Origin: Opitutaceae bacterium
GTDB taxonomy: Bacteria; Verrucomicrobiota; Verrucomicrobiia; Opitutales; Opitutaceae
Direction of reading: 5' to 3'
DNA: 35,097 nucleotides
Assembly: GCA_016794725.1 (NCBI GenBank)
Contig: JAEUGZ010000125.1
Span: forward strand, 1-35,097
Numbering within the stretch: position 1 is the first letter of the stretch; the number at the start of each line of letters is the position of its first letter. The notes under the pieces are model-generated. The model ran no database searches. It was not told where the DNA came from and saw only the letters and a list, made by a program, of their open reading frames with translations. This document shows, piece after piece, positions 1 to 7,298 of this stretch. Both the position numbers and the translations under genes were made by a program.

Positions 1-540
1 GGCATGGCTGATGAACCACGTGGCCCAGGTGGCAACGAAGGTGGGCGATTCAAAGTCATCGGTCGCGAGGGCTCCGAGGGTGGCCGCGAAGGGGGTGGCG
101 ACCAGGCCGGGAAACACCACCCATCCGGCGAGCTCGCGCACCGTGGAGAGCGTGGGACGTTCGACGACGAAGCGCCGCAGGGTCCAGGCGCCGATCACTG
201 CGGCGGCGGCGTTGCCGCAGAAGATCGCCGCGATTGAACTCAGGGAGTCATGATGGGCGATGAAGAGGTCAAAGCCCAGGGAGCCGACCGCCGCAGCCGC
301 GACCCAGCGCGGCCAGGCGCGAACCTCCGTCAACAGGAGAACGCCGAGAAACAACCCACCCGGAAGCCAGAAGCGAGCGACGTGACCCGCGCCATGGGCG
401 AGGAAATGGGACAGCGTGGCGGTGGCCAGGTAAGCGGCAGCGAACGCCGCTGGTGCCAGCCAAGGGCTGGGCGACATTGGAACCGGAGCGGTCGAGGCGG
501 AGCCGGGCGGTGGTGGGGAGGCCGGCGGGACTGAGCTCAT
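1..540 (-). CDS. MASE1-domain membrane sensor protein, C-terminus outside window
   Basis: Reading the minus strand from an ATG at 540-538 gives 180 open codons up to the window edge, so the C-terminal part is missing. After a Pro/Ser-rich tail of about 25 residues the protein has a series of hydrophobic segments with the WLPGG motif (near residue 58), a GN-AAAAVIGAW segment and a WATWFISHA segment. This is the order seen in MASE1, an integral membrane sensory domain usually joined to GGDEF, EAL or histidine kinase outputs. The output domain is not in the window. Met22 (477-475) is an alternative start; neither start has a clear Shine-Dalgarno. The gene follows the response regulator at 743-1507 after about 200 bp, so it may be the last member of the signalling cluster. 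The MASE1 call rests on pattern only. Confidence 0.72.
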   Translation of the reverse strand, partial: MSSVPPASPPPPGSASTAPVPMSPSPWLAPAAFAAAYLATATLSHFLAHGAGHVARFWLPGGLFLGVLLLTEVRAWPRWVAAAAVGSLGFDLFIAHHDSLSSIAAIFCGNAAAAVIGAWTLRRFVVERPTLSTVRELAGWVVFPGLVATPFAATLGALATDDFESPTFVATWATWFISHA

Positions 541-742
541 GGCGTGGGTCACGGGCTGATCCCGGATCCGTGCGAACACCGATCGTGCCGATCGGCAAAC
601 TGAGGGGAGGGCGTGCGGAGGTGAGGAAGGAGCGCCGGACGGGCGCGATGAGAGGACAACACGAAGGAGAAGGGCGCGGGGGCCGTGATGGGTTTTGCCG
701 CCTGGGCTCCTGGCAGGCAAGCCTGCGGTCGTCCGGCGGCAC

Positions 743-1507
743 TCAGGGTGCGCCCAGCTCGGAGTCGACCCGTTTCAAGACGGCGTCGAGTTCCTTTCGA
801 AGTTCACCCAAGTCGCGGCTCTTGAAGTGTTCACGGGTTTGTTCGAGCACGCGCACCGTGCGCCGAAGGCTGCCGATGAGGTCGATCTGGCCGAGCAGTT
901 CCCGTTGATCGGGATGATTGCGCATGACCGCAAGGGTTCCGTGCAACTGGCCGAGAATGACCACCAGGTTTCGCACCGTGACCTGCAGGTAACCCAGCTC
1001 CGCGTTGGATTCGGGAACGCCCAGGTGAAGCTCGAGCGCGGCCAGTTCCTTGTCCCAGAGCGACAGGTGACCGCGCCCCTGTGCGACGGTGCGTCGCAGC
1101 CGGCAGGCGGCGGATTCGCGCTGGACCAGGGTGCGGAGCTCGTCGAGGTCCGGGGGTTTGACCAGGTAGGCGACGGCGCGGATACGGACCGACTTCATGG
1201 CGGTCTCGAGTGTCGGCGAACCGGTCAGGAAAATGACCGGCAGATGGGCATTGGGCTCGCCGAGACTGGCGGCCAACTCTGGTCCGGTGGTGTCCGGGAG
1301 CTCCACATCGCAGATCATGAGATCGAAACTCCGCTCCGCCAGTGCCGGCCGCGCCGAGGCCGCGTCCGGGTGGAGTTCGTAACGAAACCCCTCGGTGTGC
1401 AGCCACGCTCCGAGCATGGCGCGCGCGGTGGGATCGTCCTCCACGACGATCAAGTTCGCGACAGAAGTGTCCGCAACCACGGGCGGCACGGAAGACGAGG
1501 CAGGCAT
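743..1507 (-). CDS. Response regulator with N-terminal receiver and unassigned helical C-terminus
   Basis: This 254-residue protein has a complete receiver domain at about residues 17-130: acidic pair E23/D24-D25, phospho-acceptor D67 in the strand LMICD, T95 and K117 (motif VKPP). Residues 135-254 are predicted helical, with many Leu and Arg residues. They show no recognisable helix-turn-helix, GGDEF, HPt histidine motif or other output domain. The gene starts 4 bp after the stop of the hybrid kinase gene, so the two are almost certainly co-transcribed and the kinase is the likely phosphodonor. The C-terminus could be a dimerisation or protein-interaction region. The receiver is certain, the output is not. 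Confidence 0.88.
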   Translation of the reverse strand: MPASSSVPPVVADTSVANLIVVEDDPTARAMLGAWLHTEGFRYELHPDAASARPALAERSFDLMICDVELPDTTGPELAASLGEPNAHLPVIFLTGSPTLETAMKSVRIRAVAYLVKPPDLDELRTLVQRESAACRLRRTVAQGRGHLSLWDKELAALELHLGVPESNAELGYLQVTVRNLVVILGQLHGTLAVMRNHPDQRELLGQIDLIGSLRRTVRVLEQTREHFKSRDLGELRKELDAVLKRVDSELGAP

Positions 1508-1511
1508 GACA

Positions 1512-3476
1512 TCAAGGAAGAGCAGGCTTTGCCGGCAGGACTTTTTTCAAGGCGCGCGCGATGTCGTCACCGCTAAACGGTTTGTCAACCACGACCAGAT
1601 GGAGCGTGGCGTTGATCCAGTCGAGGGGCAGGGCGGCACGGTTTCCGGTGACAATGACCGCAGGGAGGTGAATCCCCTGGTTGCGCAGGTCACGGATCAA
1701 ATCACTGCCGGTCAGTTGCGGCATGGTCAGATCGGTGACGATCCCGTCGAACTTGCGTGGGTTGGCGCGCAGGACGGCGAGGGCCTGGCGAGGGTCGTCG
1801 TAGACGAGGACACGGTAGTTGTGCTGTTCGAGTCGCACACCGGTGAAGACTCCGAGGGAGGCTTCGTCGTCGATGACCAGGATATGTTCCCCCCGACCGG
1901 CTTCCACGGGTGCGGCGGCTGCGGCGGGGACCGCTTCCTCGGAGCAGACCGGGAAGTAGACGCGGAACGTGGAACCGACTCCGGGTTTGCTTTCCACCGA
2001 GATGCCACCGCCGTGGGCCTGCACGATCCCTTGCACCACCGGCAGACCGAGTCCCGTGCCTTCCCCGGGTTTCTTGGTCGTGAAGAAGGGATCGAACACT
2101 CGGGCAAGGGTGCTTTCGTCCATGCCATGCCCCGTGTCGGCGATGGATAGGCACAGGTAGCGGCCCGGGGTGAATTTCACCATGGTGGCCGCGAGGGCGT
2201 CATCCACCTCCACCGGCTTTACCCCGATCGTGAGAATGCCCGGTCGCTCGCGCATGGCGTGCACCGCGTTGGTGCAGAGGTTGAGGATGATCTGGTGGAT
2301 CTGGGTCGGATCGGCGCGGATCGTGCCCCGGGTCAGCCTTCGTTCGATCTGGATCGTGGCGGGAGTCGAGGCGCGGAGGAACTTGATGGCCTCGGCGGCT
2401 GCTCGGGAAAGATCGAGGGGAACCTGCTGAATCTCCCGCTGCCGTGAGAAGGTCAGGATTTGTCCCACCAGATCCTTGGCCCGCAGACCGGCGCGTTTGA
2501 TTTCAGCCAGCGAACTTTGGGCCGGGCTCGATTCGGGCAGCGCCATCTCCGCCAGTTCGGTGAAGCCGAGGATGCCGGTCAGGATATTGTTGAAATCATG
2601 TGCGATGCCACCCGCGAGGGTCCCGATGCTCTCCATCTTCTGCACCTGAAACAGCTGCGTTTCGAGGGAGCGGCGACGCTCGGCCTCCTGTTTGACGGCG
2701 GTGACGTCGCGCGCGATGCCTTCAAACGCGGTCAGCTGCCCGTCCCGGCTATAGACGGGTACAAAACGCTGATCGGTGACAATGACCCGCCCATCGCGGG
2801 CGATCCACCGCAATTCAGCTGCGCCTTCGGGGATGCGACGGCGTTCGATCAATGATTGGATGATGGGGCGGTCGTCAGGATGGACGAACTGCAGCGGCAG
2901 CCGTGTGTCGGCGTAGAACTCGGCGGGCCGGTACCCGGTGATCCGCTCCACGGCGGGGCTGATGAACTCGCAACACGGAGGGTCGGTATCCAGCCGGTAG
3001 CGGAAGAGCACGTCCGGGGCGTTTTCCGCGAGTCGGCGAAAGCGGGCCTCGCTTTCCCGCAAGGACGCCTCGGCCCGGATACGTTCGCGATGCTCCCTCG
3101 CTTCGGCCAGGCAGCGCCGGATGGAAGGGATCAGACGAGGGAGCGCGTCCTTGAGGACAAAGTCGGTCACCCCGGCCTTGAGCAGATCAATGGCAGCGGC
3201 CTCGCCCAGGGCGCCGGAGACAAAGATGAACGGGGTGGCCGGGCACAGCTGGTGCCGGATTTCCAGGGCAGTCATGCCGTCGATGGTCGGCAGGTTGAAA
3301 TCGGACAGGATGGCGTCCGGGGCCTCGGGGTGGAGGGCGGCGCGGTAGTCTTCCTCATGGTCCACGTGGACCAGTTCGCAGTCGAAACCCTCGGCGTTGA
3401 GCAGTGACCGGACCAGGTCAAACGCGCTCTCGTCGTCTTCGAGGTAGACCAAACGAAGGCGAGGAGAGGTGCTCAT
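1512..3476 (-). CDS. Hybrid sensor histidine kinase, REC-PAS-HisKA-HATPase-REC
   Basis: This 654-residue protein has no membrane segment and is likely cytosolic. In order it has: an N-terminal receiver (about 6-122, phospho-acceptor D59, K109 in the VLKD motif); a PAS domain (about 145-265, GYRPAEF and HPDDR motifs, ending in a PAC-like GIARDVTAVK); a HisKA domain with H293 in GGIAHDFNN; a HATPase domain (N-box near 397-406, DTGHGM near 447-452, GTGLGL near 473-478); and a second receiver (about 531-650, phospho-acceptor D582). The HDFNN H-box with a C-terminal receiver is typical of NtrB-like hybrid kinases. An N-terminal receiver suggests it is itself phosphorylated, perhaps by the kinase at 4089-6527. 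It starts 9 bp after the Rcp-like gene stop and ends 4 bp before the next response regulator. All catalytic motifs look intact. Confidence 0.93.
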   Translation of the reverse strand: MSTSPRLRLVYLEDDESAFDLVRSLLNAEGFDCELVHVDHEEDYRAALHPEAPDAILSDFNLPTIDGMTALEIRHQLCPATPFIFVSGALGEAAAIDLLKAGVTDFVLKDALPRLIPSIRRCLAEAREHRERIRAEASLRESEARFRRLAENAPDVLFRYRLDTDPPCCEFISPAVERITGYRPAEFYADTRLPLQFVHPDDRPIIQSLIERRRIPEGAAELRWIARDGRVIVTDQRFVPVYSRDGQLTAFEGIARDVTAVKQEAERRRSLETQLFQVQKMESIGTLAGGIAHDFNNILTGILGFTELAEMALPESSPAQSSLAEIKRAGLRAKDLVGQILTFSRQREIQQVPLDLSRAAAEAIKFLRASTPATIQIERRLTRGTIRADPTQIHQIILNLCTNAVHAMRERPGILTIGVKPVEVDDALAATMVKFTPGRYLCLSIADTGHGMDESTLARVFDPFFTTKKPGEGTGLGLPVVQGIVQAHGGGISVESKPGVGSTFRVYFPVCSEEAVPAAAAAPVEAGRGEHILVIDDEASLGVFTGVRLEQHNYRVLVYDDPRQALAVLRANPRKFDGIVTDLTMPQLTGSDLIRDLRNQGIHLPAVIVTGNRAALPLDWINATLHLVVVDKPFSGDDIARALKKVLPAKPALP

Positions 3477-3485
3477 GGGGCGCGT

Positions 3486-3929
3486 TCAGCCAAGCGGACC
3501 CGGAGTGGTCGGACTGAACAGGTGAGAGCAGCCCTTCAATTGTTCGATCAGCGCGGCGATCGTGGGCGGCTTGACCAGGTAGTGGTCGCTCCCGAGGGTC
3601 CGGCTGAGCTCCCGATCGCGTTCCTGGTCCGACGAGGTGAGCACCACGACCCGCATCCGGCACAGGCGGGGATCCGCGCGAATTTCGCGCAGCACCTCGT
3701 GGCCGTCGATCTTGGGCATCTTCAGGTCGAGCAGCACGGCGTGGGGCGGCTCGTCATCGGCCCGTTCGAAAGGACAGCGGCCCGCAAGGTAGTCGAGCGC
3801 CTCTTCTCCGTCCGCCACGACGTCCACGTCCGCATCCGGCTCCACCGCAGACAGGGCCGCGAGCGTGAGTTCTGCCCCGGCCGGGTCGTCGTCAACAAGC
3901 AGGATGCGCGAGCGCAGCAGTGCAGTCAT
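3486..3929 (-). CDS. Rcp1-like single-domain response regulator
   Basis: This 147-residue protein is a stand-alone receiver: D14/D15 near the N-terminus (LLVDDDPAGAEL), phospho-acceptor D68 in AVLLDLKMPKIDG, T98 and K120. The motifs and the GEEALDYLAG segment fit the Rcp1 (phytochrome-partner) subclass, whose members act as phosphate carriers for kinases with a SYSVSHDLRAPLR H-box. The upstream kinase at 4089-6527 has exactly that H-box. The frame stays open upstream to 4070, but those 47 residues are Pro/His-rich with no conservation pattern, so the ATG at 3929 directly before the first beta strand is preferred. A gap of 159 bp separates it from the kinase stop. Confidence 0.9.
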   Translation of the reverse strand: MTALLRSRILLVDDDPAGAELTLAALSAVEPDADVDVVADGEEALDYLAGRCPFERADDEPPHAVLLDLKMPKIDGHEVLREIRADPRLCRMRVVVLTSSDQERDRELSRTLGSDHYLVKPPTIAALIEQLKGCSHLFSPTTPGPLG

Positions 3930-4088
3930 AGGGGAGAGTTCGGGCAGGGGAGGGTAAAGGGCAAGTCCGACGGATTGTCCAATCTTCCCGTGCGATGGAG
4001 GATGCGCGTCAACGGAGTGATCTTCATCGAACGGTGGCCGGAGACGAGGCCAGGCGCCGGTTGGCGACACGCACGGGCGGTACGGATG

Positions 4089-6527
4089 TCATGCGGGAGG
4101 AAGGTGGGTGCGTTCGGCGGGGCTGGCGGGAAGTGTGAAATAGAATACGGCGCCCTTGTCGACCGCACCCTCGGCCCAGACGCGTCCCCCGTGACGGGTG
4201 ATGATTCGTTTCACATTGGCCAGGCCGATGCCGGTGCCTTCAAAATCGCGGGCATTGTGCAGGCGCTGGAAAACTCCAAAGAGCTTGTCGAGGTATTTGG
4301 GATTGAACCCGGCGCCATTGTCGCGGACGTAGAAGGTGAGAAATGTGTCGCCGGGCCGTGTTGCTCCCACCCCGATTTCGATGACGGCGACCGGCCGCCG
4401 GCGGGTGAATTTGACCGCGTTGCCCAGCAGGTTGGCGATGACCTGGCGCAGCAGGGTGCGGTCGCCCTGTACCCGGGGTAGCGGATTGATGGTCCAGTGC
4501 AGGGTGCGGTCAGTGACATCGTTGGCCATTTCGTGCCGCACCTCCTCGACCAGGGCCTCGATCGAGACCTCCTGAAGGTTCATCTCGGACCGGCCAATGC
4601 GTGAGAACGTAAGCAGGTCGTCGATCAGCATGCCCATGCGCCGCGCCTCCCCGATCACGACGGTGACGTAGCGGGCGGACTCGGCGTCCAGCAGGCCGGC
4701 GGACCGCCGCTCCAGGAGCTCGAGGAATCCGGTGATGTTGCGCAGCGGGGCGCGGAGGTCGTGGGAGACCGAATACGAAAAGGCCTCCAGTTCCTGGTTG
4801 GCGATGAGCAGGCTGGAGTTGGCCTGCTGCAGCCGGGCGGCCGCACGGTCGGCATTCTGCTGGCTCGAGGCCAGGCTTTGCATGAGCCCCCGCTGGTCGG
4901 CGTTGAGTTTTTCCACCTCCGAAACGCGCCGGCCGAGCTCGGCGGTCCGCTCCCGGACGCGCTGCTCCAACTCGATGTTGAGACGACGGATGGCTTCGGC
5001 GGATTCGACCCGCTGGGAGACGTCGGACATCACACCGAGCATCTGGACCACGCGACCCGACTCGTCGCGGAGGAAGACGCCAAGGTCCTGGATCACCCGG
5101 TAGGATCCGTCCCGGTGCCGGAAGCGGTAGAGGGCACTGTACGGCAGACCGGCGGCGCAGCTTTGGTCGAAGTTCTCCAGCGCCGCCGCGCGGTCGTCGG
5201 GATGGATCATTTCGGACCAACCCTGAAGCGTCACGGCCTGGAACTCTTCCAGGGTGTACCCCGTGATCTGCCGGACCGCGGAGGCGCCGAACCAGAGGTT
5301 CACGCCGGTCTTGACGTCCAGATCGTAGACCATCTGCCCGGTCTGGTCGACGACGATCCGGTACCGGTGTTCGCTGGCCCGGAGTGACTCCTCGGCCTTC
5401 TTGCGCTCGGTCAGGTTGGTGGCCAGACCGCAGAAGCCCACCAGGCGTCCCTCGGGATCGCGCATGGACGACACCACCAGCTGGACCGGGAAGCGCGTCC
5501 CATCCCGATGAAGCCAGGTCCACTCGCGGATTTCCGGGGGGCCGTGGCTTACCCGGCACACGAACACCGCGAATCCAGGTTCGATCGTGCGCCCCAGTTC
5601 GCGCGTCAGCTCCTCCGCCCGCTGCCGGACCTCGGATTCGAGATGCCAGAGGGACGGCGTGGCTTTGCCCACGACCTCGGTGCGGGAGTAGCCGAGCATC
5701 TGTTCGGCGGCGAGGTTGAAGGTCAGTACGGTGCCGTCGGGCTTGCAGCTGATGACGGCGACGCCGGTGCTTTCCACCAGGGCGGTCTGGAAGGCGTACG
5801 CCTCGACGATGCGGCGGTCGCGTTCCGCCAGGCGTTCCAGCATGGTGTTGAATTGGCCGGCGAGCTGGCCGATTTCGTCCGCGCTGTCGACCTCGGCCCG
5901 CAGACGAACATCCTCGGTGGTCGAGACGGCGCGGGCGGTTTCCGCGAGTTTGCGGAGGGGGCGGCTGATGGAGCGTTGGAGCAGGTGGGACACGGCTGCG
6001 CCCACGAGGAGCAGGATGAGAAAACCCAGTCCGAGGACACGCAGGGATTCCACCAGCCGGCGACGCACCGCGGTGAGGCTCCCTTCGATCTGGAGCGTTG
6101 CGACCGGGGTGCCATTGCGAACATAGGTGGTGGTGAGCAGCGCGGCGTCACCTGAAACCAGAAATCCGTCTGGACGGGGAATGGAGGAAAAAACCGGGGT
6201 GTGTCCCAGTTGGGAATACTCGGCGAAGAGCCGCATCGTGCCGCCGGGGTCGTGCTTGTAGAGGCGGGCGGCCTGAATCATCGGTCCGGCCTGAAAGCGG
6301 GCCAGGGTCTCGGTGGCGACGGAGGGAAGGTTGAAGTCGACCGTCGAGACGACCGTGGTGAAGAGCGATTCGGCGATGAGGTCGAGATTGGCCCGCAGCC
6401 GGGGTTCGGCGCCTTTGTATTCATAGAAGGCGATGCCGGACGCCATCAGCGCCAAGGCGATGGCGATGGTGCCGAAGAGCGCACTGGTCACCCGGCGCTG
6501 AATGGAACCATTGCGTGGCACGGTCAC
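4089..6527 (-). CDS. CHASE8-HAMP-PAS-PAS sensor histidine kinase
   Basis: This 812-residue protein has a membrane helix (about 14-34), a periplasmic segment (35-160) matching CHASE8 (AESLFTTVVSTVDFNLPSVA, then QAARLYKHD), a second helix (162-182) and a HAMP domain (183-236). Two PAS domains follow (about 245-375 and 385-508, the second with an HPDDR motif), then a coiled coil (510-580), HisKA with H589 in SYSVSHDLRAPLR, and HATPase (N-box near 685-696, DNGAGF, GTGIGLANV). The start is a GTG whose last two bases lie inside the TGA of the YfiR-like gene. The CHASE8/YfiR pairing recalls the YfiR-YfiN system, in which the periplasmic YfiR represses a CHASE8-containing diguanylate cyclase. Here the output is a kinase instead. 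The probable phosphate acceptor is the Rcp-like protein next door. Confidence 0.92.
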   Translation of the reverse strand: MTVPRNGSIQRRVTSALFGTIAIALALMASGIAFYEYKGAEPRLRANLDLIAESLFTTVVSTVDFNLPSVATETLARFQAGPMIQAARLYKHDPGGTMRLFAEYSQLGHTPVFSSIPRPDGFLVSGDAALLTTTYVRNGTPVATLQIEGSLTAVRRRLVESLRVLGLGFLILLLVGAAVSHLLQRSISRPLRKLAETARAVSTTEDVRLRAEVDSADEIGQLAGQFNTMLERLAERDRRIVEAYAFQTALVESTGVAVISCKPDGTVLTFNLAAEQMLGYSRTEVVGKATPSLWHLESEVRQRAEELTRELGRTIEPGFAVFVCRVSHGPPEIREWTWLHRDGTRFPVQLVVSSMRDPEGRLVGFCGLATNLTERKKAEESLRASEHRYRIVVDQTGQMVYDLDVKTGVNLWFGASAVRQITGYTLEEFQAVTLQGWSEMIHPDDRAAALENFDQSCAAGLPYSALYRFRHRDGSYRVIQDLGVFLRDESGRVVQMLGVMSDVSQRVESAEAIRRLNIELEQRVRERTAELGRRVSEVEKLNADQRGLMQSLASSQQNADRAAARLQQANSSLLIANQELEAFSYSVSHDLRAPLRNITGFLELLERRSAGLLDAESARYVTVVIGEARRMGMLIDDLLTFSRIGRSEMNLQEVSIEALVEEVRHEMANDVTDRTLHWTINPLPRVQGDRTLLRQVIANLLGNAVKFTRRRPVAVIEIGVGATRPGDTFLTFYVRDNGAGFNPKYLDKLFGVFQRLHNARDFEGTGIGLANVKRIITRHGGRVWAEGAVDKGAVFYFTLPASPAERTHLPPA

Positions 6528-7153
6528 GGAACCGGGATCACCGGAGTCATGGGCCTGGATTTGACCCGCATGATGGGTGGGGGCAGGGCGAGTTGAAGCA
6601 GTTCCGGAGAGGGGGTGAGTCCCGCCTGGCTGAGTGTGCCCACGGAAATATGGAAGCGGACCGCACCGTCCTTGACCACGAGCTCAATGCCGACCGGACC
6701 CGGACCGGTCGCCGACTGATAGCCAACGATCAGCACCGGGAGCTGGCCGACAGCCTGCCGGATGCGCGTGAACTCCTCCCGGCCCGGACGGTCCAGGAAC
6801 ACCATCTCGCAGGTGCGCAGGGTGTCGACATCGGGCGAAAAGTGGACCTCCACCGGGCGGTTCTCCACCCGTTTGCCTCGTAACGCCTCCGCCATCAGAG
6901 GTGCGTCCACGTGCTGACTGAAGACCCCGATGTGCAGGGTTTCCTTTTCCGTACCAGAGCTGGCCGGCCAGCGCACGTACTTCGCGAAGTTGGCGAGGTA
7001 GTTGGGCAGCACCACTGGGTAGAAAATCTTCGGGTCGACCTCGTCGACCGGTGCCGCCGCCTGGGCGGAGAGCGCGAGAACCGCGACAAGCGCGGCCAGC
7101 GCGCCCAGAAAAGCACGCCGAAGGCTGCGGGAGAGAGAGGCGACCGGACGCAT
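6524..7153 (-). CDS. YfiR/HmsC-family (DUF4154) periplasmic protein
   Basis: This 209-residue protein begins with a signal peptide (Arg-rich start, hydrophobic stretch ending in SAQAAA near residue 32). The mature part opens with a segment (YPVVLPNYLANFAKYVRWP) that matches the DUF4154 pattern of a short helix followed by the F-x-K/R-x-V-x-WP motif. IGVF, the long helix, CEMVFLD and a VLIVG strand follow in the expected order. YfiR proteins sit in the periplasm and gate a CHASE8 receptor partner. The ATG at 7153 is chosen because it starts the signal peptide and has AAAGG four bases upstream; the frame is open further upstream. The GTGA overlap with the CHASE8 kinase suggests stoichiometric co-production. 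Confidence 0.85.
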   Translation of the reverse strand: MRPVASLSRSLRRAFLGALAALVAVLALSAQAAAPVDEVDPKIFYPVVLPNYLANFAKYVRWPASSGTEKETLHIGVFSQHVDAPLMAEALRGKRVENRPVEVHFSPDVDTLRTCEMVFLDRPGREEFTRIRQAVGQLPVLIVGYQSATGPGPVGIELVVKDGAVRFHISVGTLSQAGLTPSPELLQLALPPPIMRVKSRPMTPVIPVP

Positions 7154-7284
7154 GAGACCTTTCGGCAGGAGATGCCGCCGAAGGCTGGATACATGAAGAG
7201 CAGGGAAACCCCCGCCATTTGGCAACGGCGGAATGACGGTCTCCCCGTGTCCAGGCGGGTTTCCGCTCCGCCCTCCCACGAGCC

Positions 7285-7298
7285 CCGGCTCAAGCCGG
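7285..7298 (-). terminator. Perfect 6-bp hairpin on the symporter stop codon
   Basis: CCGGCT, a 2-nt loop, then AGCCGG form a perfect stem whose loop region contains the symporter TGA (7292-7290 on the minus strand). There is no T-tract, so it is not a canonical intrinsic terminator. It may act as a 3' end stabiliser or be chance in GC-rich DNA. Confidence 0.3.

Noticed and set aside
3930..4070. 47-residue N-terminal extension of the Rcp-like receiver
   Set aside because: Receiver domains start directly with the first strand. The extension is Pro/His-rich and lacks a start signal.
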